DNA of 48,910 bases from an uncultured Clostridia bacterium (GTDB taxonomy: Bacteria; Bacillota; Clostridia; TANB77; CAG-508), in assembly GCA_947626555.1 (NCBI GenBank), contig CANQSP010000006.1, forward strand, positions 1 to 48,910, given 5' to 3'. Below are positions 20,390-31,230 of this stretch, piece after piece (positions within the stretch are counted from its first letter, which is position 1; the number at the start of each line of letters is the position of its first letter). The notes beneath the pieces are model-generated. The model searched no databases, was not told where the DNA came from, and saw nothing but the letters and a program-made list of their open reading frames with translations. The position numbers and the translations under genes are program-made.

Positions 20390-21343
20390 ATGAAAGGAGA
20401 AAGATTTAATAATATGGTGCAAAATATACATGACAAAACTTATAGACTTTTATTAAGTAATAAAAAAGAGCTATTAGAAATACTTGTTAAAGCAGTGCCG
20501 ATATGTGAAAAACTATCGAATGTAGAAATAGAAAAATGTAATACAAGGTTTGTAACAGAAGATTATAAATATAGAGAGGCAGATGTTGTATATAGAATAA
20601 AGGATACAAATGTATATTTACTAATAGAACATCAATCAACGATAGACCATAAAATGTTATGTAGAACAAAGGAATATTGTGAAAGAATAATAAAAGATAC
20701 ATCATGCAACGAAAACAACAGAAAGCTAGAGAACTTATCAATAGTAGTACCAATAGTGTTATATACAGGAGGGAAAAAATGGGATGCATTAAAAAAGTAT
20801 GAAGGAGCAAAAGTAGTGGGATTAAGGCATAGTTACTATGTAATAGATATAAATGAGATGAATACAGAAGGGTTGTTGAACTCAGAAAATTTGATAGAGA
20901 ATATATTAGGAACAGAAAAACTGAAGGATGAAGAAATATACCAAAATATATTAAAAATAGCACAAAAAGCAAAGAAAAAAGGGTATGCAGAATTAATGGA
21001 AAAATTAATAAAAAATGAGTTTGCAGAAATATTAACACAAGAACAAGTAGAAATAATAATAGAAGAAATAAATAGAAAGGAGAGTGAAGAAACAATGACA
21101 TTAGGAGAAAGAGCTATAAAAGGTCTTAAAGAAAAGGCAATAAGAGAGGGCAAAGCAGAAGGCAGAATTGAAGGTAGAATTGAAGGTAGAATTGAAGGTA
21201 AAAAAGAAGGCAAAAAGGAGGGAATATTAGAAGTAGCAAAAGAAATGTTAAAAGAAAAAATATCAATAGCAAAAATAGAAAAAGTAACAAAGTTAAAAGA
21301 AGAAGAATTAAGAAAAATTCAAGAACAAATGACGAATAGCTAA
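20390..21343 (+). CDS. Rpn/YhgA-like PD-(D/E)XK nuclease family protein
   Basis: HDKTYRLLLSNKKELLEIL...YREADVVYRIKDTNVYLLIEHQSTIDHKMLCRTKEYCERI. Confidence 0.85.
   Translation: MKGERFNNMVQNIHDKTYRLLLSNKKELLEILVKAVPICEKLSNVEIEKCNTRFVTEDYKYREADVVYRIKDTNVYLLIEHQSTIDHKMLCRTKEYCERIIKDTSCNENNRKLENLSIVVPIVLYTGGKKWDALKKYEGAKVVGLRHSYYVIDINEMNTEGLLNSENLIENILGTEKLKDEEIYQNILKIAQKAKKKGYAELMEKLIKNEFAEILTQEQVEIIIEEINRKESEETMTLGERAIKGLKEKAIREGKAEGRIEGRIEGRIEGKKEGKKEGILEVAKEMLKEKISIAKIEKVTKLKEEELRKIQEQMTNS
21146..21223 (+). repeat. 12-nt in-frame tandem repeat (EGRI / EGKK)
   Basis: gaaggcagaatt gaaggtagaatt gaaggtagaatt gaaggtaaaaaa gaaggcaaaaag. Confidence 0.85.
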
Positions 21344-21385
21344 AGAAAAAAAATAAGGTAATAAAGAGTGCAAGTATATATAGAA

Positions 21386-21440
21386 TGTACCCAATGGAAT
21401 AGACACTAAAAAAGAGTAATTTTCAATTGGGTATTTTTAA
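21386..21440 (+). terminator. Intrinsic terminator after Rpn-like gene
   Basis: tacccaatggaa...ttcaattgggtattttt. Confidence 0.65.
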
Positions 21441-21548
21441 TATGAGAACCTAAAATTATATGTATTGAAAATGACTATAAAGTATGTTAATATAATGATG
21501 TAGAATATTAATAAAAAATAATACCTAAATTGAAAGGAATTAATTATA

Positions 21549-22415
21549 ATGCAAGAGCAAACTTATGAAATAGAAAAAGGAAATTCATTTGAATTAATTG
21601 ATATATTTGATTGTGGTCAATGCTTTAGATGGAATAAAGAAATGGATGGAAGTTATACTGGAGTTTTTGGAAGCAATGTAATAAATGTTTCTGTGAAAGG
21701 AAATAGAGTAGTTTTCAAAGGAATATGCGAAGATGATATAAAAAAAGTATGCATAGACTACTTTGATTTAAATAGGGATTATGAAAAGATAAAAGAAGAA
21801 TTATCTCAAATAGATGACAATATGAAAACAAGTATTGAATACGGAAAGGGAATAAGAATATTAAATCAAGATTTATGGGAAACGATAATATCTTTTATAA
21901 TATCAGCAAATAATAATATACCAAGAATAAAGGGGATAATTGAAAGAATATCTGAAAAATATGGGAAAAAGATAGTATATAATGGAAAAAGTTATTATAC
22001 ATTTCCTACAGTAGAAGAACTTTCAAAAGCAGGTGTTCAAGATTTAAGAAAACTAGGTTTAGGATTTAGAGATGTAAGAGTATACGAAACAACAAGAATG
22101 ATATTAAATAAACAAGTAGATTTAGAAGAATTACACCAAGAAAAAAATTTTAATACTGTAAGAGATACACTACTTATCCTACCAGGAGTAGGTCCTAAAG
22201 TTGCAGATTGTATACTTTTATTTTCAACTTTAAAAAGGTTTGAAGCTTTCCCAATTGATGTTTGGGTTAGAAGAGTAATGAATGAATTATATATAAAAAA
22301 TGTCGATGAAACAAAAGTAAATAAACGAGATATAGAAAAAATTGCATATGAAAAATTTGGTAAATTAGCAGGGCTTGCCCAACAATATTTGTTTTACTGG
22401 AAAAGAGGGGCTTAA
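21549..22415 (+). CDS. 8-oxoguanine DNA glycosylase (HhH-GPD)
   Basis: FDCGQCFRWNKEMDGSYTG, QDLWETIISFIISANNNIPRIKGIIERI, LPGVGPKVADCILLFS, PIDVWVRR. Confidence 0.92.
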   Translation: MQEQTYEIEKGNSFELIDIFDCGQCFRWNKEMDGSYTGVFGSNVINVSVKGNRVVFKGICEDDIKKVCIDYFDLNRDYEKIKEELSQIDDNMKTSIEYGKGIRILNQDLWETIISFIISANNNIPRIKGIIERISEKYGKKIVYNGKSYYTFPTVEELSKAGVQDLRKLGLGFRDVRVYETTRMILNKQVDLEELHQEKNFNTVRDTLLILPGVGPKVADCILLFSTLKRFEAFPIDVWVRRVMNELYIKNVDETKVNKRDIEKIAYEKFGKLAGLAQQYLFYWKRGA

Positions 22416-22552
22416 ACTATTAGGGACGGGGTTAAATAGTTTAGCACAAAATGTTGTATAAAAAGCATTAATAATATTGTGTATTTTTTAAAGATTTGTA
22501 TAATACAAATTTATTTTTGCTAAACTATTTAACCCCGTCCCTAATAGTTTAA
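22412..22552. repeat. Palindromic repeat element E4
   Basis: Arms 22412-22444 / 22520-22552; contains the TAA stop of the upstream glycosylase gene. Confidence 0.93.
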
Positions 22553-22575
22553 GCAATATGAGTAGGAGATTTTGT

Positions 22576-25500
22576 ATGAGTTTTAGATTAATTTGTGGTA
22601 GAGCTGGAAGTGGAAAAAGTGACTTCTGTTTTAATGAAATTGCACAAAGATTAAAAAAAGTAAATGAAAATAATAAAATATACATTATAACTCCAGAGCA
22701 ATTTTCTTATACTGCTGAGAAAAAGTTGTTAGATAAGATAGAGTCTGGAGCTGTTATTAATGCAGAAGTTTTGACTTTTGATCGTATGGCTTATAGAGTA
22801 GCAAATGAAGTGTATGGAAGCATAAAAACTAATATAAGTAACTCTCGGAAAAGCTATGCTTATATATAACATACTTTTAAATAGTAAAAAAAGTTTAAGG
22901 TTTTTAGGAAAATCTGATAAAAATGTAGATATGATTCTAACTCAAATAACAGAGTTAAAAAAGCATAATGTCTCAATGCAAAAGTTAGAAGAAATAGTTA
23001 ATTCTATAGATGATAAATATTTGAAAACAAAACTAGAAGATATACTTACAATTTATAAGGAGTTTCAAGGTAATATAGAAAATAAATACATAGATGAAAA
23101 TGATAAATTACAGATTCTTGCAAAGCAACTGGAAATTACAGATATGTTTAAAGATACATTAATATATATAGATGAATTTGCAGGTTTCACCCCTCAAGAA
23201 TATGACATCATAAAGGAATTAGCAAAAAAAGCTAAGCAAATTACAGTAACAGTATGCGCAGATGATTTAGATTTAAATACAAATCCAGATATAGATATAT
23301 TTTATTCGAATAAAAGAACAGCAGACAAACTTTTATACATAGCTAAAAGCGAGGGAGTAGAACTTGAAAAAACTATATTTTTAAAACAACAGTATAGATT
23401 TAAAACACCTGAACTTGAATATTTAGAAAAAAATATTTATGAAATATCTTGCAAACCATATAATGATGAAGTACAAAATGTTTCTTTATTTTTAGCAGCA
23501 AATAATTATTCAGAAATAGAAAATGTTGCAAAACAAATCGTTAAACTTGTAAGGGATAAAAACTATAGATTTAGAGATATTGCAGTAATTACAAAGGATT
23601 TAGAAACTTATTCGAATTTGTGTAAGGCTATTTTCTCTAAATATGACATCCCTGTATTTATTGACGAAAAAAAAGAATTAAGCAAAAATATATTGGTAAA
23701 ATATATTATTTCTATAATTGATATATTTTCTAAAAATTGGTCTTATGAAACAATGTTTAATTATATTAAATCTGGTATGTTAGATATAGATGAAGATGAT
23801 ATATTCTTATTGGAAAACTATTGCATAAAATGGGGAATAAAGGGTAGTAAATGGCAAGAAGAATGGATTCATGGTGAAGACAAAGAGTTACTAACAAAGT
23901 TAGAAACTATAAGGAAGAAAATAGTAAATCCACTTTTAGAATTAAAACAAAATTTACTAGGAACAAAAACTGTAGAGCAAATTACAAAAGAATTATACTT
24001 CTTTTTAGTAAAGAATAATATAGAACAAAAATTGAAAAATAGAAAAAGCATTATAGAAGAGAAAAATCCTGAGATTGCTAATGAGTATGAAATAGCATGG
24101 GATATAGTTATGAATTTATTTGATGAACTAGTTTTAATTTTTGGTCAAGAAAAAATAACGTTTGATAAGTATATGGAAATATTTAAAATTGGACTAGGAA
24201 ATAGTGGATTAGGAAAAATACCAGCTACTCAAGATCAGGTTATAGTAGGTGATGTAGATAGATCAAGGAGTAATAAAGTAAGAGCTATCTTTATTATAGG
24301 TTTAAATGATGGCATTTTTCCATCAATGCATAAAGATGAAGGATTTTTAAATGATAGTGATAGAGAATTTTTAAAGGAAAAAGGAGTTGAGTTAGCAAAA
24401 GGTACACAAGAACAACTATATGATGATAATTTTGCAATATATAAAGCTTTTTCTACAGCTGAGGAAAAAGTTTATTTATCATATTCTTCAGCAAATTTGG
24501 GTGGAGATACTTTAAGACCTTCAATGTTTATAAAAAGAATAAAAAAGGATTTTCCAAAACTTAAAGAAGAGAGCGATATCATACATTTTACTTCAGAGAT
24601 TGTAACACAAAAATCAACGTTAGAGGAATTAATAAATAATTTAAGAGATTACAGAAATGGTATAAAGATTGACCAAATGTGGTTTGAGGTGTATAATTAC
24701 TATACTTTAAATGAAGAATATAAAGATAAATTAGAAACGGCTATATCTGCTATTAATTATGAAAATGTACCAGAGAAAATTTCAAAGGAAAATATAGAAA
24801 AGTTATATGGAAATAAAATAAGCACAAGTATTTCAAAATTAGAAAAATATAGAGCTTGTCCGTTTTCTTATCACCTAACATATGGGTTAAAATTATCTCA
24901 AAAAAATAATTTTAAAATTGAAGCAATAGATACAGGAACATTTATGCATGAAACGATAGATGAATTTTTTAATAGAGTAAGAGAAAATGGAATAAATGTA
25001 AAGGAAATATCTGAAGAAGAAATTGAACAAATAGTAAATGAAATAATAAAAGAAAAACTTAATTTGGACAAGAATTACATTTTTACAAGTACAGATAAAT
25101 ATAAACTTTTAGCAATAAGACTGGAAAGAGTAATAACTAAATCTATGAAGTATATCATAGAATCTTTAAAAAATAGTGATTTCGAAATTTTTGGAACAGA
25201 GCTGGAATTTAAAGAAGGAAAAACATATAAGCCAATTGTGCTAGATTTAGAAAATGGCAAAAAAGTCGAAATTATAGGAAAAATAGATAGAGTTGACATT
25301 GCAAAAACTGAAAATGAAAAATATATTAGAATTATAGATTATAAATCATCAGTAAAAGATATTGACTTGGACCAAGTTGTTGGAGGACTACAACTTCAAT
25401 TGTTAACTTATTTGGATGCAACTTGCAAAATAGAGGATGTAATGCCAGCTGGAGTACTTTATTTTAGCTTAATAGATCATACAATTAATAAGAAACAATT

Positions 25501-25927
25501 AACAGATGAGCAAATAGAAGAGGAATTAAGAAAGAGATTTATGATGAATGGCTTAATACTGGCTGATGTTAAGGTTATAAAAATGATGGACAAAAATTTA
25601 GAGTCGGGAAAATCAAGAATTATTCCAGCAGGGTTAAATAAAAATGGAGAAATAAATCAAAAACAAACTAAAGGAGTTACAAGAGAGCAATTTGAACTTT
25701 TACAAAAATATACACAAAATTTATTGAAACAAATATCAGAAGAAATACTATCAGGAAATATAAGAATAGAACCGTACTATAATACCAAAAGTGGCTCAAC
25801 TGCTTGTAAATATTGCACTTATAAATCAATATGCAAATATAAGGAGGGAAGAGCTATGTCTTACAATTATATTGTAAAGCAAGATAAACAGCAATTATTT
25901 GATAAAATAAAACAAGATATGCAATAG
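22576..25927 (+). CDS. addB: ATP-dependent helicase/nuclease subunit B, +1 frame break at CGG codon (22846-22848)
   Basis: ORF1 SFRLICGRAGSGKSDF...TNISNS | CGG; +1 frame GKAMLIYNILLNS...; C-terminal nuclease/Fe-S: LEKYRACPFSYHL, IIDYKSS, CKYCTYKSIC. Confidence 0.9.
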
Positions 25928-25971
25928 TTTTGACTAATGAAATAAACAAAAAAATATGGAGTGAGGAGAAA

Positions 25972-26871
25972 ATGATATTACCTGAAAAACTAAAGAAGGG
26001 CGACAAAATAGGTGTTGTAGCTCCTGCAGGAATAATACGAAAAAAGGATTTAGAGGATTTAAACAATTCTATAACATTAATGGAAGCATCTGGGTTTGAA
26101 ATAGAATTTGGAAAATATGTATTTAATGCATCTTTAGGCTATACGAATAGTGGAAAAGAAAAAGCACAGGATATCAATAATATGTTTAGAAACCCAGAAA
26201 TAAAAGCAATTTTCGCTGTGGCAGGGGGTGCAGATTCAAATAGTACATTTGAATACTTAGACTATGATTTAATCAAGAGTAATCCTAAAATTTTATGCGG
26301 TTTTAGTGATATAACTTCAATTACTAATATAATAACAGAAAAAACAGGTCTTATAACGTATAATGGTCCAACATTTAAAGCATTAACATCATGGGAAACT
26401 GCTTATGGATATGAACAAGTAATAAAAAGATTTGTGGAAGGCTCAAAGAAATTAGGGGAACCAGATGATGAGTTTGATGTAATAAGGAATGGTTATGCAG
26501 AAGGGCAGTTAGTAGGTGGAAATTTATCGAGAATAGCTAATTTGTCTTCTGGAACATATAGTGTTACTTTTGAAGATAAAATTTTATTTATAGAGGAATT
26601 GTATTTTGAGTCTCCTACTACAGAAGTTAATTATAATTTGTATCGAATGAAACAAAATGGTGTATTTAATAAAATTAAAGGTATATGGGTAGGAAATTAT
26701 GAAGGAGAAGTTGCATTAGAAAAAATTTTGTTGGATGTTATTGGAGAGAGTATAGATGTACCAATAATTAAGTCAAATAATTTTGGACATATAGATAAAA
26801 AAGTAGTTATCCCAGTTGGAGGAACAGCAAGAATTGATACAAACTCAAGTGAAATAATAGAGTTAGTTTAA
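25972..26871 (+). CDS. LD-carboxypeptidase (S66 family)
   Basis: LKKGDKIGVVAPAG, AGGADSN, LCGFSDITSI; ATG 25972 preceded by gtgaggag. Confidence 0.9.
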   Translation: MILPEKLKKGDKIGVVAPAGIIRKKDLEDLNNSITLMEASGFEIEFGKYVFNASLGYTNSGKEKAQDINNMFRNPEIKAIFAVAGGADSNSTFEYLDYDLIKSNPKILCGFSDITSITNIITEKTGLITYNGPTFKALTSWETAYGYEQVIKRFVEGSKKLGEPDDEFDVIRNGYAEGQLVGGNLSRIANLSSGTYSVTFEDKILFIEELYFESPTTEVNYNLYRMKQNGVFNKIKGIWVGNYEGEVALEKILLDVIGESIDVPIIKSNNFGHIDKKVVIPVGGTARIDTNSSEIIELV

Positions 26872-26966
26872 ATAGAGTAGGTCAAAATTTTTAAAAATAT
26901 AAAATTAAAATATTTGATTAGTAATTATAAAAAGTACACAAATATTTTAAGAAGGGAATATATAAA

Positions 26967-27797
26967 ATGGACTTGTCAAACGAATATGTTATTCATATAA
27001 AAAAGGATGGAGTAGAATATTTACAGTTCAAGAAGTTATTGGAGTATAGTGATAAAATAAATCATGCTTACTCTGTAGGGTTGGATAGAAATTTTAGAAC
27101 AATAAGAGATGGAGGATTAGAACAAGAAGAATATAATAAGTCTGTAAATGATTATAAGCAGTTATGCCAAAGTATAGAATGTAACTATATAAATATAGTA
27201 AAACCAAATCAAAGACATACAAATGTGGTAAAGATAGTAAATGATAAAATAAATATAGATGCACCTGATTTTGGTATGGAACAGTATAATGCAACTGATG
27301 GTGTAATTACAAATAAGAATAATATTGTATTAGCAACGACTAATGCAGATTGTATAATTATCTTACTTTATGACCCAGAAAAGAATGTAATTGCAAATGT
27401 TCATTCTGGGTGGAAAGGAACCTTACATAGAATTATTGTAAATGCAATAAGGATGATGTGTAATGAGTTTGGTTGCAAGCCAGAAAATATTATAGCTTGT
27501 ATGTGCCCAAGTATTAGAAAATGTCATTTTGAAGTAGAGCAGGACGTAAAAGATTTATATATGGAAGAATTCAAGGATATAGATTCAAATGATTGGATAG
27601 AAGAAACTATTAAGGATAAAAAATGGCATATAGATACAATTTTTATTAATAGAATAATGCTACAAAGAGAGGGACTAAAAGAAGAAAATATCGTAGATAG
27701 TGGAATTTGTAGTGTTTGTAATTCTAATTTATTACATTCATATAGAGCAGAGGGAAAAAGTTTTAATTTAAGTACAGCAATAATTGAATTAAAGTAG
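26967..27797 (+). CDS. pgeF: Peptidoglycan editing factor / multicopper polyphenol oxidase family (YfiH)
   Basis: DGVITNKNNIVLATTNADCIIILLYDPEKNVIANVHSGWKGTLHRI; SGICSVCNSNLLHSYRAEG. Confidence 0.9.
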   Translation: MDLSNEYVIHIKKDGVEYLQFKKLLEYSDKINHAYSVGLDRNFRTIRDGGLEQEEYNKSVNDYKQLCQSIECNYINIVKPNQRHTNVVKIVNDKINIDAPDFGMEQYNATDGVITNKNNIVLATTNADCIIILLYDPEKNVIANVHSGWKGTLHRIIVNAIRMMCNEFGCKPENIIACMCPSIRKCHFEVEQDVKDLYMEEFKDIDSNDWIEETIKDKKWHIDTIFINRIMLQREGLKEENIVDSGICSVCNSNLLHSYRAEGKSFNLSTAIIELK

Positions 27798-27911
27798 GAA
27801 TAAGGCTAAATCTAATTATAGTAAAATAGTAGAAAGTATAGATTGTAGAAAAAAGCAATAAAATTAATGATAAAAGTAAAAATAAGTTAAAATGAAAAAA
27901 GGAAGAAAAAA

Positions 27912-28463
27912 ATGTATGATAATTGGGAAGAACTAGAAAAATCCATAGAAAATTGTAATAGGTGTAGGCTATGTACGAATAGGAAAAATATAGTATTTGG
28001 AGTAGGCAATAAAGAAGCTAAAGTAATGTTTATTGGAGAGGGACCTGGAGCAGACGAAGATATACAAGGAATACCTTTTGTAGGAAAAGCTGGTCAATTA
28101 ATGAATAAGTGCTTTGAAGGTATTGGAATAAATAGAGAAGATGTGTATATTGCCAATATTGTTAAATGTAGGCCACCATCTAATAGAGTTCCTGAACAAG
28201 ATGAAGCAGATGCATGTTTAAATTACTTAAGAAATCAAGTTATTTTAGTTAAACCGAAAATAATTGTACTATTAGGTAGTACAGCATTAAAAAATATATT
28301 AGGAAAAGAATATGGAATTACTTCTGCAAGAGGAAAATGGGTAGAAAATAAGTCAATACTTTACATGCCAACATGGCATCCAGCTGCACTTTTAAGAGAT
28401 GAAAATAAAAAAATAGAATTTTGGAGAGATTTAAAAGAAGTAAAAAAGAAAATGGAACAATAA
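27912..28463 (+). CDS. Uracil-DNA glycosylase family 4/5 (Fe-S)
   Basis: [49 protein letters not shown]. Confidence 0.93.
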   Translation: MYDNWEELEKSIENCNRCRLCTNRKNIVFGVGNKEAKVMFIGEGPGADEDIQGIPFVGKAGQLMNKCFEGIGINREDVYIANIVKCRPPSNRVPEQDEADACLNYLRNQVILVKPKIIVLLGSTALKNILGKEYGITSARGKWVENKSILYMPTWHPAALLRDENKKIEFWRDLKEVKKKMEQ

Positions 28464-28483
28464 AATAGAATGGAGAATATAAA

Positions 28484-29731
28484 ATGGAAACAATACAAGA
28501 AAAGGCGAACTATTGCTTAAACTGTAAAGTAAAACCATGCCAAAAAGGTTGTCCTTTGGGAAATGATATACCAGCATTTATAGAAAGCATAAAAAAAGAA
28601 AATTATGAACAGGCATATAAAATATTAAGCAAAACGACAGTATTAGAATCTATATGTGGAAGAATATGTCCTCATATGAGTCAATGTGAAGGAAGTTGCG
28701 TAAGAGGAATAAAAGGATTGCCAACAGATATAGGAAGCTTAGAGGCTTTTATAGGAGATATGGCAATAGAAAATAACTATTCTTTGAAAGAAGAACCAAA
28801 AACAATAAGTAATAAGAGGGTAGCAGTTATAGGTGGAGGACCTGCAGGTTTAACATGTGGAGCTTTTCTTGCCAAAAAGGGAGCAAAAGTAACTATATAC
28901 GAAAAATATAATGAGTTAGGTGGCTTATTAGTGCATGGGATACCTGAATTTAGATTGGATAGAAATATAATAAGAAATACAGTTCAAAAAATTATTAATT
29001 TGGGTATTGAAGTAAAAACAAATTGTGAACTGGGAAAAAACATATCATTACAAGAAATACTAAACTCATATGATGCAGTATTTCTAGGAATTGGAGCAAA
29101 TATCTCTGGAAAAATGGGAATAGAAGGAGAACATTTAAAGGGTGTTTATGGTGGAAATGAACTTTTAGAACACAACTCTCATCCAAATTATTTAGGAAAA
29201 AATGTAGCAATTAATGGAGGAGGAAATGTCGCAATGGACTGTGCTAGAACAATAAAAAGATTAGGTGCAAAGGAAGTATATGTAATATATAGGAGAGCAG
29301 AAGAGCAAATGCCTGCCGAAAAAAAAGAAATAGAAGATGCTAAAAAAGAAGGAATAAAATTTCTATTTCAAAATAATATAGTTAAAATTTTAGGTAATAA
29401 TTGTGTAGAAGGGTTAGAATGTGTAAAGACGCAATTAGTAAAGAAAGAAGGAGAGACAAGAGCAGTTCCAATAGATATTGAGGGAAGCAACTATGAGATT
29501 AAAATGGATTATTTAGTTATGGCAATTGGTTCAATACCTGAAAAAGCAGTGATAGAAAATTTAGGCTTACAAACTACTTCTAAAGGGTATATTGTAGTAG
29601 ATGAAAATTATATGACATCAATTAAAGGTGTATTTGCAGGAGGAGATTTAATTGGAGGAAAAGCAACAGTTGCATGGGCTGCAAGAGCAGGCAGAAATGC
29701 GGCAGAAGCCATTGAAAAATATCTAAACTAA
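28484..29731 (+). CDS. gltD: NADPH-dependent glutamate synthase small-subunit-like oxidoreductase
   Basis: CLNCKVKPCQKGCPLGNDIP, AVIGGGPAGLTCGAFLAKKGAKVTIYEK, GGGNVAMDCARTIKRLGA. Confidence 0.88.
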   Translation: METIQEKANYCLNCKVKPCQKGCPLGNDIPAFIESIKKENYEQAYKILSKTTVLESICGRICPHMSQCEGSCVRGIKGLPTDIGSLEAFIGDMAIENNYSLKEEPKTISNKRVAVIGGGPAGLTCGAFLAKKGAKVTIYEKYNELGGLLVHGIPEFRLDRNIIRNTVQKIINLGIEVKTNCELGKNISLQEILNSYDAVFLGIGANISGKMGIEGEHLKGVYGGNELLEHNSHPNYLGKNVAINGGGNVAMDCARTIKRLGAKEVYVIYRRAEEQMPAEKKEIEDAKKEGIKFLFQNNIVKILGNNCVEGLECVKTQLVKKEGETRAVPIDIEGSNYEIKMDYLVMAIGSIPEKAVIENLGLQTTSKGYIVVDENYMTSIKGVFAGGDLIGGKATVAWAARAGRNAAEAIEKYLN

Positions 29732-29913
29732 TAGGGACGGGGTTAAACAGTTTAGCACATTAATATATGATAGTATAATTTTTTTATTGCAGTTAAACTA
29801 ATAGGGACGGGGTTAAATAGTTTAATATCATTAAACTATTTAACCCCGTCCCCAGTAGTTTAACTAAAAATTTAATTGTGCTAAACTATTTAACCCCGTC
29901 CCTATTAGTTTAG
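29723..29913. repeat. Compound palindromic repeat element E5 (outer pair plus inner pair)
   Basis: Outer arms 29723-29755 / 29881-29913; inner arms 29793-29825 / 29831-29863. Confidence 0.9.
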
Positions 29914-30987
29914 CTCTTCTTGAGATTTTCCTAGAAGCTTTAATAATTTGTTAATAACATTTCTTAAAACGCTATTTTTGTAAGGTTGCATATATACGTT
30001 AGAATTAATTGCATCACATTTAGTCATTAATTTAGTCATCATATTAATATAATAATCGTTAAAATATGAATAATTATCAGTAATACCGATATAATCTTTA
30101 TAATTGTATAATTTCATTCTAAAATCTTCTACATCAGTATTAGAATAAATATTTTCAAATCTATTATTAAAATAAGAGGTCAAAATTAAATTTTGTGTTT
30201 TTATAAATGTATTTTGAATATTTTGTTTATGTTTTATAATTTGGTGAGAATATTTAGATATTGTACTCTCAGAAAGATTTTCTTTTCCTTGAAGTTTTGC
30301 TGTATTTTTTATAATTTTTTCTTCAGAATTTAAAATTATGTCAAAATTATTTTGAACTACATAAAAAGTTTTTTCTCCACATAAATTCATAAAACTATTT
30401 TTAAAATTATCATTACTATTTAAGGTACTATCTATTAAGACTTGCTCTCCTGTAATATAAGCCATTTGAGAGATTAAATTACATATTATAGGGTAGCAAA
30501 CAGGACTAATTGTAGGCATTTCTATACCATAGTATTTAACTGTATCAATCTCATTTTTTAAAGCTTTTGAAGCAATATATTGAACAGCAGCTTCATTTAA
30601 AGCCATTCCATATGTCTTAAAATTTGTGAAGTCACATAGACCTAATCTGTATAATACATTGTTTTTATCTTTTAATTCTTGATAACAGTGAATAAATTCA
30701 TGAACTGCATATACTTGCATTTCTTCTAATGAAAGTCCTTCTTTGAAATAAATAGAAGAATTTTTATATAAATAATTTGCTTCTGACATACCCTCTGGCA
30801 TTTTGGCAACATACATAGGAACTCTTGATATACTAATAAAAAGTTCATCTTGTTTTAAACCAAAGAACATAAGTGACGTTGTTAATTTTTCAGCAACAAA
30901 TTTTGCAATTAATGTTATTGTTAACGTATCTAATGGTTTTACAACTGTAATTCCATCCTTTTTTAAATCATTTTCTACATTTTTCAT
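29905..30987 (-). CDS. Putative zinc metallopeptidase-like protein (HEFIH motif)
   Basis: QVYAVHEFIHCYQELKDKNN; HExxH-like with downstream N-E-A. Confidence 0.55.
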   Translation of the reverse strand: MKNVENDLKKDGITVVKPLDTLTITLIAKFVAEKLTTSLMFFGLKQDELFISISRVPMYVAKMPEGMSEANYLYKNSSIYFKEGLSLEEMQVYAVHEFIHCYQELKDKNNVLYRLGLCDFTNFKTYGMALNEAAVQYIASKALKNEIDTVKYYGIEMPTISPVCYPIICNLISQMAYITGEQVLIDSTLNSNDNFKNSFMNLCGEKTFYVVQNNFDIILNSEEKIIKNTAKLQGKENLSESTISKYSHQIIKHKQNIQNTFIKTQNLILTSYFNNRFENIYSNTDVEDFRMKLYNYKDYIGITDNYSYFNDYYINMMTKLMTKCDAINSNVYMQPYKNSVLRNVINKLLKLLGKSQEELN

Positions 30988-31113
30988 ATATTTTCTCCTT
31001 AGATTGACTTAATTATACAACATTCACTTAAAAGAGTGAATTACAGTACTGTTAAAGTTATGTGACATTTATATTACATAATGATTAAAAACTTGTAGCA
31101 TACTAAAAATTCC

Positions 31114-31142
31114 TTGCGAAATAGGTCGAAATTTGTTATAAT
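31114..31142 (+). promoter_or_regulatory. Putative sigma-A promoter of hydrogenase cluster
   Basis: TTGCGA - 17 nt - TATAAT. Confidence 0.65.
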
Positions 31143-31230
31143 AAAAATGTAATTTTTTTAGGGACAAGATAATAAACATTAACAATGAAAAAGTAGAATT
31201 AAATATTTAATTATATAAAAGGAGGTTTAT

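Noticed and set aside
20487-21101. Long antisense ORF (204 aa, Leu/Phe/Ile-rich) opposite the Rpn-like gene
   Set aside because: Mirror of A-rich coding DNA; low-complexity hydrophobic composition, no SD, opposite a well-supported gene. Same reasoning for the other antisense ORFs in the track (e.g. 3389-3823, 3810-4271, 15853-16149).
7203-25927. The three frame breaks as simple sequencing errors or pseudogenes
   Set aside because: Not excluded, but all three share the same C-GGA context and no other decay is seen; kept as the key alternative to test with reads.
25930-25971. Upstream start of the LD-carboxypeptidase ORF (MTNEINKKIWSEEK)
   Set aside because: A good SD (gtgaggag) precedes ATG 25972, giving the expected MILPEKLKKGDKIG start.
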